Below, piece by piece: positions 21,606 through 33,024 of a stretch of 64,000 nt of DNA. Each line of letters opens with the position of its first letter. Positions within the stretch are counted from its first letter, which is position 1. The translations under genes were made by a program, and so were the position numbers. The notes beneath the pieces were generated by a model, which was not told the origin of the DNA, did no database searches, and was given only the letters and a program-made list of their open reading frames with translations. This DNA is from Neurospora tetraspora (Eukaryota; Ascomycota; Sordariomycetes; Sordariales; Sordariaceae). The stretch spans positions 1,178,001-1,242,000 of the forward strand of contig NW_026944385.1 of assembly GCF_033439725.1 (NCBI RefSeq). The letters are read 5' to 3'.

Positions 21606-22428
21606 TCAAACCGTCACTGCGTCGAAGCTTGGGACTAAGCAAATCATCATCCGAACTGACCTCCCTGCTTCCCTTCCTCCATTTCGTCTCTGAATGCATT
21701 GCGCAGGCTCCATCACAGCCGCTTGCCTCTGACTCGGTTGCTGGGACGTCTGTACATCCGCTTGGAGTACTTTCTGGCCAATTTGCGGGAGTGATGGTCT
21801 GCTGTCTGTGTCCATTCTGTCAACTGCAGTGGTTGAGGTTAATTGATGGTACGGAAACGGCCAGAAGAGAGGTAGAAAAGTGGAAAGCGGTCTGGGACTT
21901 GAAAGTGATTGTGAGACATACCTCGCTCAGGGATAGGGACCGTCTGCGTCGCGGCATACACGCGCATAGGGCGCCAAGCGGTGACTGGCCGTAGCACGAA
22001 TTCGTTCATGACCGGCTAGCGTGGCTCCGTGTATTTGTCGTTGTTGGCAATGGTTCGTGGAACACTGACCTCAGCGACGGCAGACGCGGCGGGAGTGATT
22101 GGAATTTGGAATGGCTTCGGGCTTGGTAACCGGGCCGTTGGCTGGACTGGTGCCCGGAGTGCTGGAGGACCCGGAAACACTACCGGTCTTTACGCCCTCG
22201 CTGGGCCGCTGGCTCTTCTCTTCCGGCTGAGGGTGATGAGGTATGTACATGGTGATACCGGGCGGTAGTGGGCGGTGTAACCGTTTGCGAGACGGGAGTT
22301 CAGTTCGGGGCATGTGAACTGGAGGCGTGCGGTGAGGGAGGTGATTTCGCATCGTGTGCCGTGCATGCCAGCTGCTGCAGAGACGGATCCTGACTCCGAC
22401 GCGGCTTGACGTACTTGACGCGAGCCAT
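21606..22428 (-). pseudogene. Island family member K, decayed copy
   Basis: The minus-strand ATG at 22428 opens MARVKYVKPRRSQD, the same eight residues as member J, but that frame stops after about 42 codons. Further on, coding-like stretches continue in other frames: KTGSVSGSSSTPGTSPANG, then PITPAASAVAEV ending at a phase-1-like donor (about 22064), matching the VPVAEI motif of J. Downstream a good intron (gtatgtctc... to ctgcag) leads to a proline/glutamine-rich piece that may be a degraded domain exon (21815-21606). I read this as a J-like copy with several frame breaks. Confidence 0.4.
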
Positions 22429-23472
22429 ATCTGCTGTTGACGATTGTTATTCTGCGCCGATGTTTGCGCGAAGTGTGTTTGTTACTGCGTGATGAAGAAG
22501 GGGAAGGACACGCTGTGTGCTGTTGCAAACTTTGCTTGGGTCAGCTAGATGTTGGGGTTGGTGGTCTTTAAGGAGGCAGAAATAATTGGGACGGGGACAG
22601 ACGAAGACTGGCATCAAGTGAGGGTCGATTCGCGGGCAAACCAGGACGGGACGATAACCACCCCTTCCGTGCCGGCAACTCTTACACACCGTTGACAGTC
22701 AGAGCACGGCCTTGCATGTGCCATTTGGGCAAATCTTCTCTGGCGTAGGGCAGGTAGAATGAAGAGGAGTCAATGAAGGCCAAGATTGAGGATATTGTTG
22801 ATGAGTGAAGTCTTCATTGTATCTGTTGATTCGCCACGTTGGTGGAAAGTCTTCTGGGTACCAAAGCTGTCATTCCTTACATGTTGATGTTTCCGAGACT
22901 TCACGGGCTAAAAGGATTGCTCCAATCTTCACAAACGGTTAAGAAACGTGATATGGAAAATCATAGTGCGAGACAGGTCTTTTGATACATGTACACTTGT
23001 AGATGTTGCAGGATGAGCTGTCCATCATATATGGAACACATATCCTGGAAGCTTTAACACTTCCCAGCCTGGTAAAGAAGCCAACTGGTCATCCGCGCAA
23101 CCATGTGAGCAGTCCACACTGCTTTCAACTGACTCCTAGAGTCACTTGTGGTAGCGAGTGACCACTCCATCTGACTCCGCACCATACATCATCTTCCTTC
23201 TCACCAGCTTAAATATCCCGCTCGCCTCCCGCCAGAAGACTTCTTCTTTCCATGTCAGGCCTGACACCGTCCCCTTGTCAACATGATTCGTCCACCCATT
23301 TTTTATCATACAAGAATCCCAGGCGCAAGTATATGTCGCTTATGGACGATGACTTCATCAAGGGCCGAAAGAAAGGAAGACAACGGTCGTTTCGTACAGC
23401 ATGTAAGACCGGCCTCGGTCGACAGGTAGAGGGTTCTAATCGTAGATCGAGACGTTGCCGCGGTCGAAGTGG
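22429..23472. other. Intergenic, about 1 kb without a supported gene
   Basis: Lies between the starts of member K and the end of member L. Short frames exist on both strands with no homology pattern, shared intron or motif that I can see. Confidence 0.4.
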
Positions 23473-24380
23473 CTACAGTCCTTTGTGCATCCAAAGGTCA
23501 GCTTTGCCAGTTCGAACAAATCCCCAGGCAACTTCTAAAGGCAAACATCGTCAGCTTCACTTCCTGCTACCAACTTCTCTTGCAGTCCTCGGAAGGGTGG
23601 GCATGGGAAACATACCGGCACGCAGAGCCCGCATGGCCTTGACGAATTGTGTTTTGGCCTTCAGCATCTCGTAGGCCTTATAACTCGGTGTCGTCCGCTC
23701 CAGGATTGGTTCAAAATGGCGGAACAGTACAGTGGCTGCGAATCGAATCAACGAAGCAGGGTATGTACTGCACACGTCCACGAAGTAGTACGTGGCTACG
23801 GTTGCTATATCCTCTTCGTTCGGAATCTCGCCGTGGTTTTTGGCGATCAGATTTTCCACTGTTGGTACGGACATATCAGAGAATGTCGTTAGCAATGAGA
23901 GACTCCGTGGGAACACTCCAGAGGAGAGGCCAGCTGGAGAGGAACGTACAGATATCTTCGATCGGGATGAATTGCATTGCATCCCGTACGTGAGAAGGGG
24001 GCAAGCGGATAATTACCCCTATGGTAGGCGTGGTGTCAGTAGGGGATCCCCGAGGGTTCTAAAACTTGTAGGGGCGCAACACTGCCTGTCTTGCGGAAAC
24101 TCGGGCGGCTCATACCCTTCTGCTTTTTGGTATGCGCACTCCTTGAGAGCGCGGTTTCCATCGTCGATTTGGACGTGGCCATGGCTGGATCGGAGGATGC
24201 CTCAGCGATGGTGTCGCTCTGGTGCTGCCTCTGCCGCGCGCTGCTCTGAAGCTGCTGGATGCGCTCGCTCTTCTGAAGCTGCTTGAGCCGCTTGCTGGGA
24301 CGAGCAAGTCTCGAAGAGACACGGAGGTGAGTTCGGCGTTGCACGCTGGACGTTTTAGTCTTCTTCGGTGAAATTGCCAT
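23473..24380 (-). CDS. Island family member L (4 exons)
   Basis: Exons from the start: 24380-24116, 24018-23950, 23858-23616 and 23534-23473, all phase 1, 212 residues, the same length as member G. Exon 1 is basic and Ser/Gln-rich (MAISPKKTKTSSVQRRTH, RLARPSKRLKQLQKSERI). Exon 2 (VIIRLPPSHVRDAMQF, then IPIEDI) aligns residue by residue with exon 2 of G, and at 69 bases matches that of F in length. Exon 3 encodes the helical domain (EIPNEEDIATVATYYF, FAATVLFRHFEPIL, EMLKAKTQFVKAMRALRA). The last exon is EVAWGFVRTGK followed by a short mixed tail. Branch sites gctaac and gctgac are clear. Confidence 0.7.
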
Positions 24381-25313
24381 TGTGGATAGTTAATGTCGTT
24401 CTAGCTCGTCGTTTTGTTGTTGCTGAGATTCAGTCTTGTCAACGAGGGACTGAACGCTTCTAAAGTGATGAGGGGATCTCGAGAGGTGGTCTTGACAAGT
24501 TGAAGGATAAGGGACGGGAAGCGAGGGGTAATAGACTACCAGGTCGCGGGCCTGAGGCGGGGTGGCGGAAAAGTTAGTGAAGTGGAAGGCAGGAAGGAAC
24601 GACCGGCTCCAGTCTGGTGACCCCGGGACCTTCCTTCACCCAAACTTCACTTGCGTCACCGCTCCCCGTACACTGGATTCTGCCTCAATACGCGCTGAGA
24701 GCTGAACGCGTCTGTAACATGCTTGTAATTTTCAGGTTCATCTGAAGAAAGGGAAATGCGGGGATGACCGCCAGCGGAAGGCCACTGAGGGGGTTCAAGT
24801 TCATCAACTCAAACACAGCTCGGCCACTCCAAGTAGAAGCCAAGGACCAGCCAGCTTGAACCAGGCCATTTGACTTGTGGTAAGAATGAATATATACGGC
24901 TGGTAACTGAAGCCAGCAGACTGCAAAGAAGCAGAGATCCGACAGAGAACCTCAGGGGCCCTGCCCGCCTGGGTAGTTCGGTCACGGCCTTTTTCATCCG
25001 GTCCCCTTATATAGACGTGAATGTATCCTCCCCCCTCTTGTTCCGCCTGTCACGTGTATACTGGTTAGCATCTGATCCAGCAATTCACCTGGCAACATAT
25101 CCAACGGAGCTTGAAGGTTTTGATACCTTCCGCTGGCAGTGAAGGGTTCCTACCTGTGGATTCTGTGGTATTTATAGCCGCCCCTCAAATCTTTTTCCAT
25201 TTTTTCCACAAAACACTGCAACCAACAAGCAACCTCTCGCACACCACAACATACCTGGCTTGCACTAATAACTTTCCAAACACAATCCATCACCACATCA
25301 ACATATCGCAACC
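24381..25313. other. Divergent intergenic region between members L and M
   Basis: 933 bases upstream of both genes. A short frame at 24870-25142 lacks support. The last 120 bases before 25314 are AC-rich, typical of a fungal 5' leader (cacaacatac, ccatcaccac). Confidence 0.4.
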
Positions 25314-26234
25314 ATGGACAATACAAGCGACAAGCAACACAATCTCCCTGAGGACCGCATTCTCCCGCGCGGTATGGGAACCGCCGGCAGCATCCCTCCC
25401 CCCGCTGTCGCCGCCGAGAACACAGGCACCGAACAGCCCAATGTGCCTGAGGGCCGCCGATTGACGCGCGGTATGAAGGCCGCCGGCGGGGTCATCCCTC
25501 CCGTTGCCGCTTCAGTGAAGCGGCAAGCCAGGACCCGGAAGAAGCCCACAATGATCAAGAAAGAGGAGCCCAGTGACGAGGACGACAAGTCATCTCAGGG
25601 TTCCTCTCAGGGTGCGGCTTATTCCAAGAAACCCAAGGGTGAGTGTTCCAATGGGCAATTCAATAAGCAAGCTTGCATCGCTCCTTGCAAGCTTTCTCTG
25701 CCTCCAGCGGCTAACACACATCCTCGTCTGTAGACCTTCGCCTGGCCCCAGTGATCCTTGGTCACTCAACCACAAGGGCGTCCCAGACATGGACAAGCTT
25801 GGTAAGTGTACCCTTTAACTTCCCTTTGGGTACTTTTATATCTAGCGCCTGCTAACACTTAACGGCAGTCCGTTATCTCAGTCGCGATTACACCAAGACG
25901 CCGGACGATTCCGACCTGGCGGAAGCCGCCCACAAGTACAAGTGGCGCGGCATCGGCCCGGGAAAGCGCACACTCTGGGAGCTGAGGGGCATCACCCTCA
26001 GCGAGAAGGCCCAGGCACGCAAGGAGGCCAGGGAGACTCCTCAGGACGAGACTGCACAGATCAAGCTCCGTCTGTGTGAAGCTGTATTCTCCCACGTTGT
26101 CGGTAAGTGCTCTCTGTTGGGAAATCCGTTGGAAATTCGAACAGCATGTAGGCTAACGAGAAGTATTAGGCGAGTGGGAGGCTGAGAGGTATAGCAAGTG
26201 GAGGGAGGGCCGCGACAAGGTCAGGACGAACTAG
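25314..26234 (+). pseudogene. Island family member M (4 exons, one frame mismatch)
   Basis: Exons 25314-25638, 25734-25801, 25869-26102 and 26170-26234, with canonical donors and gctaac branches. Exon 1 contains two imperfect repeats (PEDRILPRGMGTAGSIPP and PEGRRLTRGMKAAGGVIPP) and a basic/acidic end. Exon 2 ends PDMDKL, like FDIDKL in member P. Exon 3 is the helical domain (TPDDSDLAEAAHKYKWRG to LRLCEAVFSHVV), and exon 4 is GEWEAERYSKWREG plus a basic tail. Exons 2-4 join in frame, but exon 1 (phase 1) does not meet the homologous frame of exon 2: the join is one base off. So there is either a frame-breaking indel or a splice I did not find. Exons 3-4 look well conserved. Confidence 0.5.
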
Positions 26235-26784
26235 GGGAATTTAGAAAGTTTGACAGCTTATCTAGCCCTTGATGTAACTTTGAAAACCTATGATGCACAG
26301 ATGAAGTGATCCCGCTTTGTAAACATGTTCTTACTTCTTTCGCTTTCGATTGCTATGAGTGTGAGTACTGAGTAGTGCGACAAGTCTCCTACTTGAGTGT
26401 GTAGTTCGGATCTCACTTCGCCCAATACGCACATGCCCCGACTTGACCAAATCCCGTTGACTCCTACCTGGCAGAGGCCAGAGGAGGGTCGAACATGTGA
26501 CAAGTTGCGCGCCATCAAGCACCACACTCTGTTCCATCTGAGAATGATTACCCTGGCGGTAGAGTCACCAAGAAGCAAAATGTTTGAGTTTGAGCAACGT
26601 TAGTCTAGAAATGAAGGGAAATTGCGTAAGTCCGGTTTTCTGCCGGCGGAGGTGACTCTTGAGCGTATGGAAAGTGATGTGTGGAGGAATGACTCTCACC
26701 GAAAGCTTCATCTAACCCGTGGACTAGAGGATCAAAACGCTTGTGCTGGATGTTCTGAGAACGGAACTTACTGCCTGCATCACG
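26235..26784. other. Intergenic, nothing recognised
   Basis: Between members M and N. A few short overlapping frames, none supported. Confidence 0.4.
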
Positions 26785-28012
26785 ATGGAGGACCAAAGCG
26801 AAACAGCTGGCCGTAGCCCCATGGTAACGCGGTCCATGATGGCCACTGCCAACCAATCCAGTACCGTTATTGCCGCCCGGGAGAAAGTGAGAATTGCAAG
26901 GAAGACCAAGAAAACTAAGGGGCATACATCTGATGAGGCCGGTGTTCAAAAGAAGTTGACTAGAGAGGCGAACCATGACACTCCCGCGAGCGGCAGAAGT
27001 AGGTTTCCGTGATGGATTGGTCTCCCACCCCGTCGCCCAACTGCGCCCTGCTAACCCTTCCTAGAGGTATCATTGACAGTCCCTCCGGTCAAGCGGACTT
27101 GTTCGTATATGAACCGTCGCGAAACTCCTCAAGACCTCCTTATCAAGATAGGTAAGTTGGATTTCTTACAACCCAAACATAAACGACGAAGGAACCACTG
27201 ACTGCATCCGTCTTCAGGTACAGAAGCCACCAACAATTACACCCAGGTGCCAGATTCAGCCGACTTAGCAGAGGCTGTCCACCGATTCATGCGGCGAGCG
27301 ACCAAGCATTACTCGCTTGAGGACCTGCGGACAACTCTCATGTGGGAGCTGTGTTCTGCCCACAACGCATTGGAGGATTCCTTTTCTCAAATTCGGGACA
27401 GGGAGTGGCACTTGATCAGGTTGCAGTGGATGAACATGGTTAATCAACACATCGGGAGTAAGTTCAGGTTGTGTTCGTTCCCGGCTGTACCACGGTAGGG
27501 AAACCCAGTTTTGGTGGCTGTAAGGTGCAGTCTTACAGCTGCACTTTTTGTGTTCGGCTGGATTTCAGTAAAAATATGCAAGTCGCTGCATTACCCCAAA
27601 TCCATGCAAGGCATGCATCTGACCAATCAGAGGCCCAGATTCCTTACTGAAATGGCCGGATTTTTAACATTTTTAATAGTCCCAGACCCCATGTACAAGA
27701 CTTTAAAAACCAACATCTTCAGGGCACCACAGTGCTTAACCCCCTATAAATATAGGTGGTCGCCGTAGCAAAAGACAATTGATGAAGCTATTCCCAATTG
27801 AAATCTACCATCTGAGCTCCACTGTGCGAATCACAGTATATATACTATACCCTTTACAGCCTACCTTAACGTTGCAGGAGTGCAGCTGCGGGTTATGTAC
27901 GGTAATGCAAGGTCTCTTTACCGTGGTACAGCCCTGAACGAACACAACCTCACCTTTTCTTCCCGTTGCATAAGGCAGCATGATATTCGGCGAGAACTGG
28001 ACTGCAGGCTAA
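26785..28012 (+). CDS. Island family member N (4 exons, MITE in intron 3)
   Basis: Exons 26785-26998, 27065-27151, 27218-27457 and 27975-28012, all phase 1, 192 residues. Exon 1 holds MEDQSETAGRSPMVTRSM and a basic stretch (REKVRIARKTKKTKG). Exon 2 ends TPQDLLIKI, the family position for the exon-2 motif. Exon 3 is the helical domain (VPDSADLAEAVHRFMRRA, MWELCSAHNALEDSF, HLIRLQWMNMVNQHI), close to member M. Intron 3 is 517 bases because a 483-bp MITE sits in it. The last exon (SSMIFGENWTAG) is inferred from a pyrimidine-rich acceptor beyond the MITE and could be wrong; reading into the intron would end within a few codons. Confidence 0.6.
27467..27949. mobile_element. MITE, PIF/Harbinger-like (483 bp), in intron 3 of member N
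   Basis: The ends are 31-bp inverted repeats with two mismatches: GGTTGTGTTCGTTC, two variable bases, GGCTGTACCACGGTA. The 3-bp direct repeat TCA flanks both sides (27464-27466 and 27950-27952). Short size and no coding capacity make it non-autonomous. A 3-bp target duplication and GG-starting ends fit PIF/Harbinger best, but the class call is tentative. It is not RIP-degraded. Confidence 0.75.
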
Positions 28013-30479
28013 AAGCATAACACAGGGGAGAAGCGAAAAGAGATGTTTTATAGAGAACCCCGCGAGAGGATAACCAGGAGAAAGTAGTGGACTACAGATC
28101 TTGGACCTGAGGGGCGCTGGAGGAATCAGGAAAGCGGCGGTTAAGGTGAGGGCTGTGTGGGTCGCCAGTGGCTTTGTAAATGCAGGGTAGGTGATAGATT
28201 TGGCTTTGCAAAAGGAACCAAGACCAATCTCGGCCGCACTCGGCGCTGGGGGCAGTTGATGTTGCTTGCAAAACGACAAAGACATGAAAAAAGGCAATGC
28301 GTTGAACAGAAATCCATGGAGGAACAAATAAATCAAGTGCAGAATAGTAAGCTAGGCATATGTTGGTGTGATTATTTTCCTAAATTGGAACTCTCGTTCT
28401 GCTGGTGGTTGATGATTCCACAGTGCTTGCCAAGCCCGCACACAGAAAAATGCTCCACTTGTAGGCCCCACATCGGTTCACGAAGAGTTCGGATGAAGTC
28501 AGAAAGAACGCCAAGACGGCCCCACCCGGAAGGTCCAGAGTCTCCACAAGACCGGCGAGGTGGAGAATGTGCCGCCGGAGCTCAGGCGAGTCGTGCACCA
28601 CAAAAGCTCACGGCAAACAATCTGAGATGCTGATCGAACGGATTGAAGATGTAGTTCTGATTTGGTGCTTGTTATTCACTCGGTGACGGTGGCTGGTTCG
28701 GCAATTTGAAGGTTTGGCAGTGATACACATCACAGGAAAGTTTTGGGAGAAGTATTTTCTAGCGAGCTGGATTGGGCAGGGTTTGGAAGCGAAACAGAAG
28801 AAGTTGAGGCGAGTGGGAGAGCTTGGAACATTTGAAAAGAAATGATTCCTCGCAGTTTCCTACCGTGGGCGCTGCCTGCCGGGACACAGACCGGAATCAA
28901 TCAGCTTCTGCATGCAACAAGCGCCGGTGACGCCTGCCGTTAGTGGTTCGAGAAGGTGCGGCCGTACACATCGTCCCAACATGCGAGCCCGCAAGGTGCT
29001 CAAGCAGGAATTCCCCCGCACGGTCACCTGCCCTCTCGGCCCTTGTTGCTCTTGCCAGAAAGCCAGAAACATCATGACACTCCTCCCCAAGCCCGGAACG
29101 CTGATGCCAAGTGGAATCGCTCAATGAAGACACTCATCACGCAATCTCCGATTGACTGTCATTCTCCTTGGTTCTTGCTAGTTCCATTTTACGCCTACTT
29201 ACTGAGCTGGCAACAGCGCCCCGGGTGATGCTGCAGGTAGTTTGCCGTTGTCCACACACGACTCCCAAAAAAGTTTCCGAGGTGTTCAGACCTCATTGCT
29301 TGCAATTGAACCCATGATGGTTTGACTGGTTTTTTCAGATTTCAGTAAGCCTGTCCGGTGTCCCTTCTTATGTTCAACGTCTGGTGACTTTTCATCAGCA
29401 TCTTCTCCTAAATATCCCGGACATTGGATCACGGCCCCCGACCACTGGAGAGGCTGTCCCCATCAACCCACGCCGAACACCTGTTGACTGCCAACCAAGC
29501 CCGAACGATATCAAATTCCCAACCATGACGACCGACCATGGAGCAGCATAGGATCCGATTCATCTCCACGTCTCGACATTGTTACAAGACCACCATCGTT
29601 CAAGCGGAAATCTTTGGCCACTACGGAGCACATACAAGGCCAGCAATGATGTCAATCTACCATCCAAAAGGCAACCAGAACGGAACAAACCTCTCTCGAA
29701 CACTTGGCCTTTTGCAAACAGATTCTTCCCAAACTGTCGGCTAAGGGAGGGGAAAGTAACCTTGTGAGCCCAACGGTCCGCATGACGTGGACATGTCGCT
29801 GCTTGGAGTGATAGTGACCGAGGTGGATGGTGGAGGTAGGTCAATGTCCATGGCACAGTCACGCCGAGTACTCTTACTCACAGGTACTGAAAACATGAGC
29901 TTACACTTTTTGGTTCAACAGCAATACCACCCATACAATGCCAATGAGCTACAATCACAGAGAGCTACTGACAAGTCTGCCGGTAACCAGACCTGCTTCA
30001 GTATATGCCTCCAACGGACGAAGGAGAGCGACGAGATTGGAAGGGCGAGGGGTGAAGAGAGGTAGCGACAACCCCGTCAAGGCTTTCAAGACTCGAGACC
30101 GGATTCCGGCCCACCATAACATCGCCTGCCAAGATCACACGAGGGTCCGAAGCAGTACTGGTCTGTTCGGCGGCACATGAAATGGGAAGACCGAGACGGA
30201 GGAGAAACGCGGTCCAGCAACCAAATAAAGTCAAGGGGCTCCCGCAATCCCAAGCTTCTCGAAGAAGAACCTGTTTGGAAGGAAGTAGATGTTGATTCAC
30301 TTGGTGCTTGATCATTACAAGCCAGTGAAGCCACACGGGTGTTGTTCATCCACTCATTAGTCCACGTCACCACCAATCTCTACGACACAACCAATCCTTA
30401 CGTCATCACAGGTCGCTGGTCACCCAAAACATAATGTCTACATAATCCATCAGAATTTATCATCAGTAGGCGTCGCAGT
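28013..30479. other. 2.5-kb gap in the gene array with possible relics
   Basis: No gene model holds. On the minus strand 29133-28897 encodes a stretch (GLGEECHDVSGFLARATRA to GEFLLEHLAG) loosely like the start of the helical domain. On the plus strand about 29790-29840 encodes VIVTEVDGG followed by gtaggtc, like the end of the domain exon in members T and U. Both may be worn-out family copies or chance. Confidence 0.25.
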
Positions 30480-31627
30480 ATGGCCAAACGGAAAAAGAAA
30501 GGACCAGAACAGCGCACCTCAGCGGGAAAGACAAGTCACTTTGAACAACAAAATGCGTCAAAAACAGGACATCAAGAAATGGTATGCGCTTCAATCATCC
30601 AGCTTTCCTTCTCATCAGTCAGATCGCGCATTTAGTCCGACTAGGGCCGACCAAACTCCGCCCAAGAGAACTTCGAACTCTGTTGCTGGGAAGTTAACGC
30701 CTCAGGCCAGCCAGACGAGCACCAGCTCAGAGGATCCAGAGGAGTCAGAGGAGTCAGAGGAGTCAGGGGAGTCAGAAGAATCAGAGGAGTCAGAGGGAAC
30801 TCTAAGAAGAAGCGGCAAAAGTTCACCGGAGGAGAGCACAGAGATGGAAGGCCAAGCAACAACAATATTTGACATCGACAAATTGGGTAAGTGACTTCCT
30901 CAATACTACCTAGCCATCTAGCCTCGATAAAACCTGCGGTTTGGTCTGGGCTTCCTTCACCTGGTGATAATCCATGCTAAACTCTGTTTTACTACCAGAT
31001 TGATGCGGCGACGGGGGACGGTCAAAGAATACCCGACAACAACGCCATTGCCGATGCCGCCCGCTACGCTATTCGTCAAGCTAAACGGTCGATAAACACT
31101 TCCCCAATCCCCATGATGAAGGCTATTGCCAAGGAAGCCCGCGCTCAACTCTCTTACGCAAACGAAATGCGGAAATTGGGCCTGCGAGGTCCAGATTGGA
31201 CATCCAAGAGAGAGATTCTTGAGGAAATCATTTATTTGGCGGATAGTACGTTCGCTCACCGGGTTGGCTTGGCATGGACCATTACCCCAAGTTCCCATGG
31301 ATTGGTGATATCGAGCTAACTCTGTGCACAGGTGAGGTACAGGGCCTCATGTATGAGAACCTGCGGAGGCGCACGAATCCCGATGGGCCAGAAGGCTTCT
31401 TGTTTGTTCCGGTTCCAGGCCGACCAGGGTGGATGCGTTCGAACTTCGGATCAAGTATCCCTAGGACCTCTGGTGGCTCCAGTCGTGGTGTCCAGAAGAA
31501 AGCTGCGGATGGACAGGCAGAGACCGCATCGGCAACCGCTGCTCCGGCACCCAGTGTAGCCGGGTCATCGTCGCGGAGATCTGGACCACCGCCGAATGTG
31601 GAAGTGATTGAGATCGAAGACGACTAG
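30480..31627 (+). pseudogene. Island family member P (frame mismatch before domain exon), SIM-like tail
   Basis: Proposed exons: 30480-30581, 30619-30886, 30999-31245 and 31332-31627. The first intron would be only 37 bases and is doubtful; an alternative start lies in the frame at 30541. Exon 1 is basic (MAKRKKKGPEQRT). Exon 2 has acidic repeats (SEESEESGESEESEESEG) and ends IFDIDKL, the family motif. Exon 3 is the helical domain (IPDNNAIADAARYAIRQA to KREILEEIIYLAD). Exon 4 is long, Gly/Ser/Pro-rich and ends VEVIEIEDD, a SUMO-interaction-like motif. The phase-1 end of exon 2 joins exon 3 one base out of the homologous frame and would stop at once, so the copy is broken or uses splicing I cannot see. 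Exons 3-4 join cleanly. Confidence 0.5.
30736..30800 (+). repeat. 9-bp-like acidic repeat (gagtcagag) in member P
   Basis: About six imperfect copies of gagtcagag/gagtcaggg encode an SEE/SEES run. Slippage-prone. Confidence 0.75.
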
Positions 31628-32270
31628 GCCGGCAAAGCTCCCGGATTGACGACACAATCGTTAGGGAAATATAATTCTTGCGTTTGTCTTTCTTGTGCAA
31701 TCCACTTGTTCTCTTGGCAAAGTTTGGACATACCCTTCAAGCCTTTCTTGCTTTCTATTTGATCTTACGTCGCGTGTCACCCATCTCTTTGCTGGAAACA
31801 TTTGCTGTTGTCGCTGAGAAAAGTGCCTTATGTGTATCCAAGTGGTTACAGACGGGCTTGATTGTCCTCTCTCCCGGCTTGTTGATACTACCACGGATTG
31901 AATGCTTTGTTCAATTTTCTACGTTTCTTGCTTGCAGTTTCTATTTGTCGCTTTGTCAGAGCCATATGTCCAGCTTGCCTCTACTTGTCTCTTAGACCCA
32001 TGGGATTTTCTTGGCAGACAAGTGTTTGAGAGGAATAGCCTGAGACGTTTGGTGTACAAAAAGCATGCATGAGCGGCTGAGTCTTGTCACTCACACGTTC
32101 TTAATCATAAGATTGATATAAGGACTTATCTGCCTATCGCTCACCACATAGTCCAAGATCACCTTTCAATCTTGTATTGACAACAGAATAGTACCCGTCT
32201 CTTCACGAGCTGTATTTCCTTTCTGTCACAACACACCATCATTCAAGTATCATTGGCACATTTGTTTTCA
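31628..32270. other. Intergenic, nothing recognised
   Basis: 3' region of member P and upstream region of member Q. A TATA-like gatataagg occurs near 32110 and an AC-rich leader near 32220, about where the 5' end of member Q would be expected. Confidence 0.4.
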
Positions 32271-33024
32271 GACAAGACATAACCACAAGGAGGCAACGGA
32301 GAGGTTAGAGACCAGCAGCCATACGAAAACCGTCCAGCCCCAACCGTCTCAACCGGCCTCCTCAAGCCAAAATTCCAGTGAGTGCGTTCATCTCCATGAC
32401 GCTTCTATCTACCTGTATACTCTCCCGCCTCAACCTACCGGCTCTTGAGATTCTGATATCTCTCTAGTTTCAAGCACCGCCGAACATCCGCGCCCTCTCC
32501 CTGACTTGGAAATGGCGACCAACTTCATTGAAATCGACAAAATCAGCAAGTGTACATCTGCCCAGAATGTCCTTTCTTCAACCTTCAAAACATCCAGCCC
32601 AGTTGCCAAACTTCCAGCTGTATCTACCCCTAGAACACCAATACTGATAGCCCATCCCACTTCAACGTTCTAACAGCCCGCGAATTAACGTCAAACTACA
32701 CCATCACACCCACCGACGACCAAATCATGTACAAAGCACGCGCCACAGTCGATCGAATTCTAATACTCCATCCGGCGCGCCAAGATAGAGGTGAAATTAT
32801 TAAGGCTATCGAAACGCTTTATAATCACTTTCATTGGATGTGGATTGTTGGCGAGGAGAAGGATGCGAACCTGGAGTTGAGGGTGAAGTTGCTTCATAGG
32901 ATGAGGGTTGTCATGCATGGTGAGTTTATGTCGGGGATCGACTCTGGAATGTCGCTGACTGATGCCAATCATGACGTGTACAGAGGACAATCTTGAGGAT
33001 GGATTGCCTTCTTTGGAATGTTAA
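32271..33024 (+). CDS. Island family member Q (start codon of exon 1 missing; GC-AG intron)
   Basis: Exon 1 is open from about 32271 to 32377 but contains no in-frame ATG. Exon 2 is 32468-32545, exon 3 is 32677-32919 and exon 4 is 32984-33024, all phase 1. Translation could begin at the ATG in exon 2 (32512), giving 105 residues that start MATNFIEIDKI and keep the family motif. The exon 2 donor is A|GCAAGT, a GC-AG intron that is otherwise well formed. Exon 3 is the helical domain (TPTDDQIMYKARATVDRIL to LRVKLLHRMRVVMH). The tail EDNLEDGLPSLEC matches member R (EDRLEDGVSNL), so Q and R are a tandem pair. Likely still translatable with a shortened N-terminus. Confidence 0.55.
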
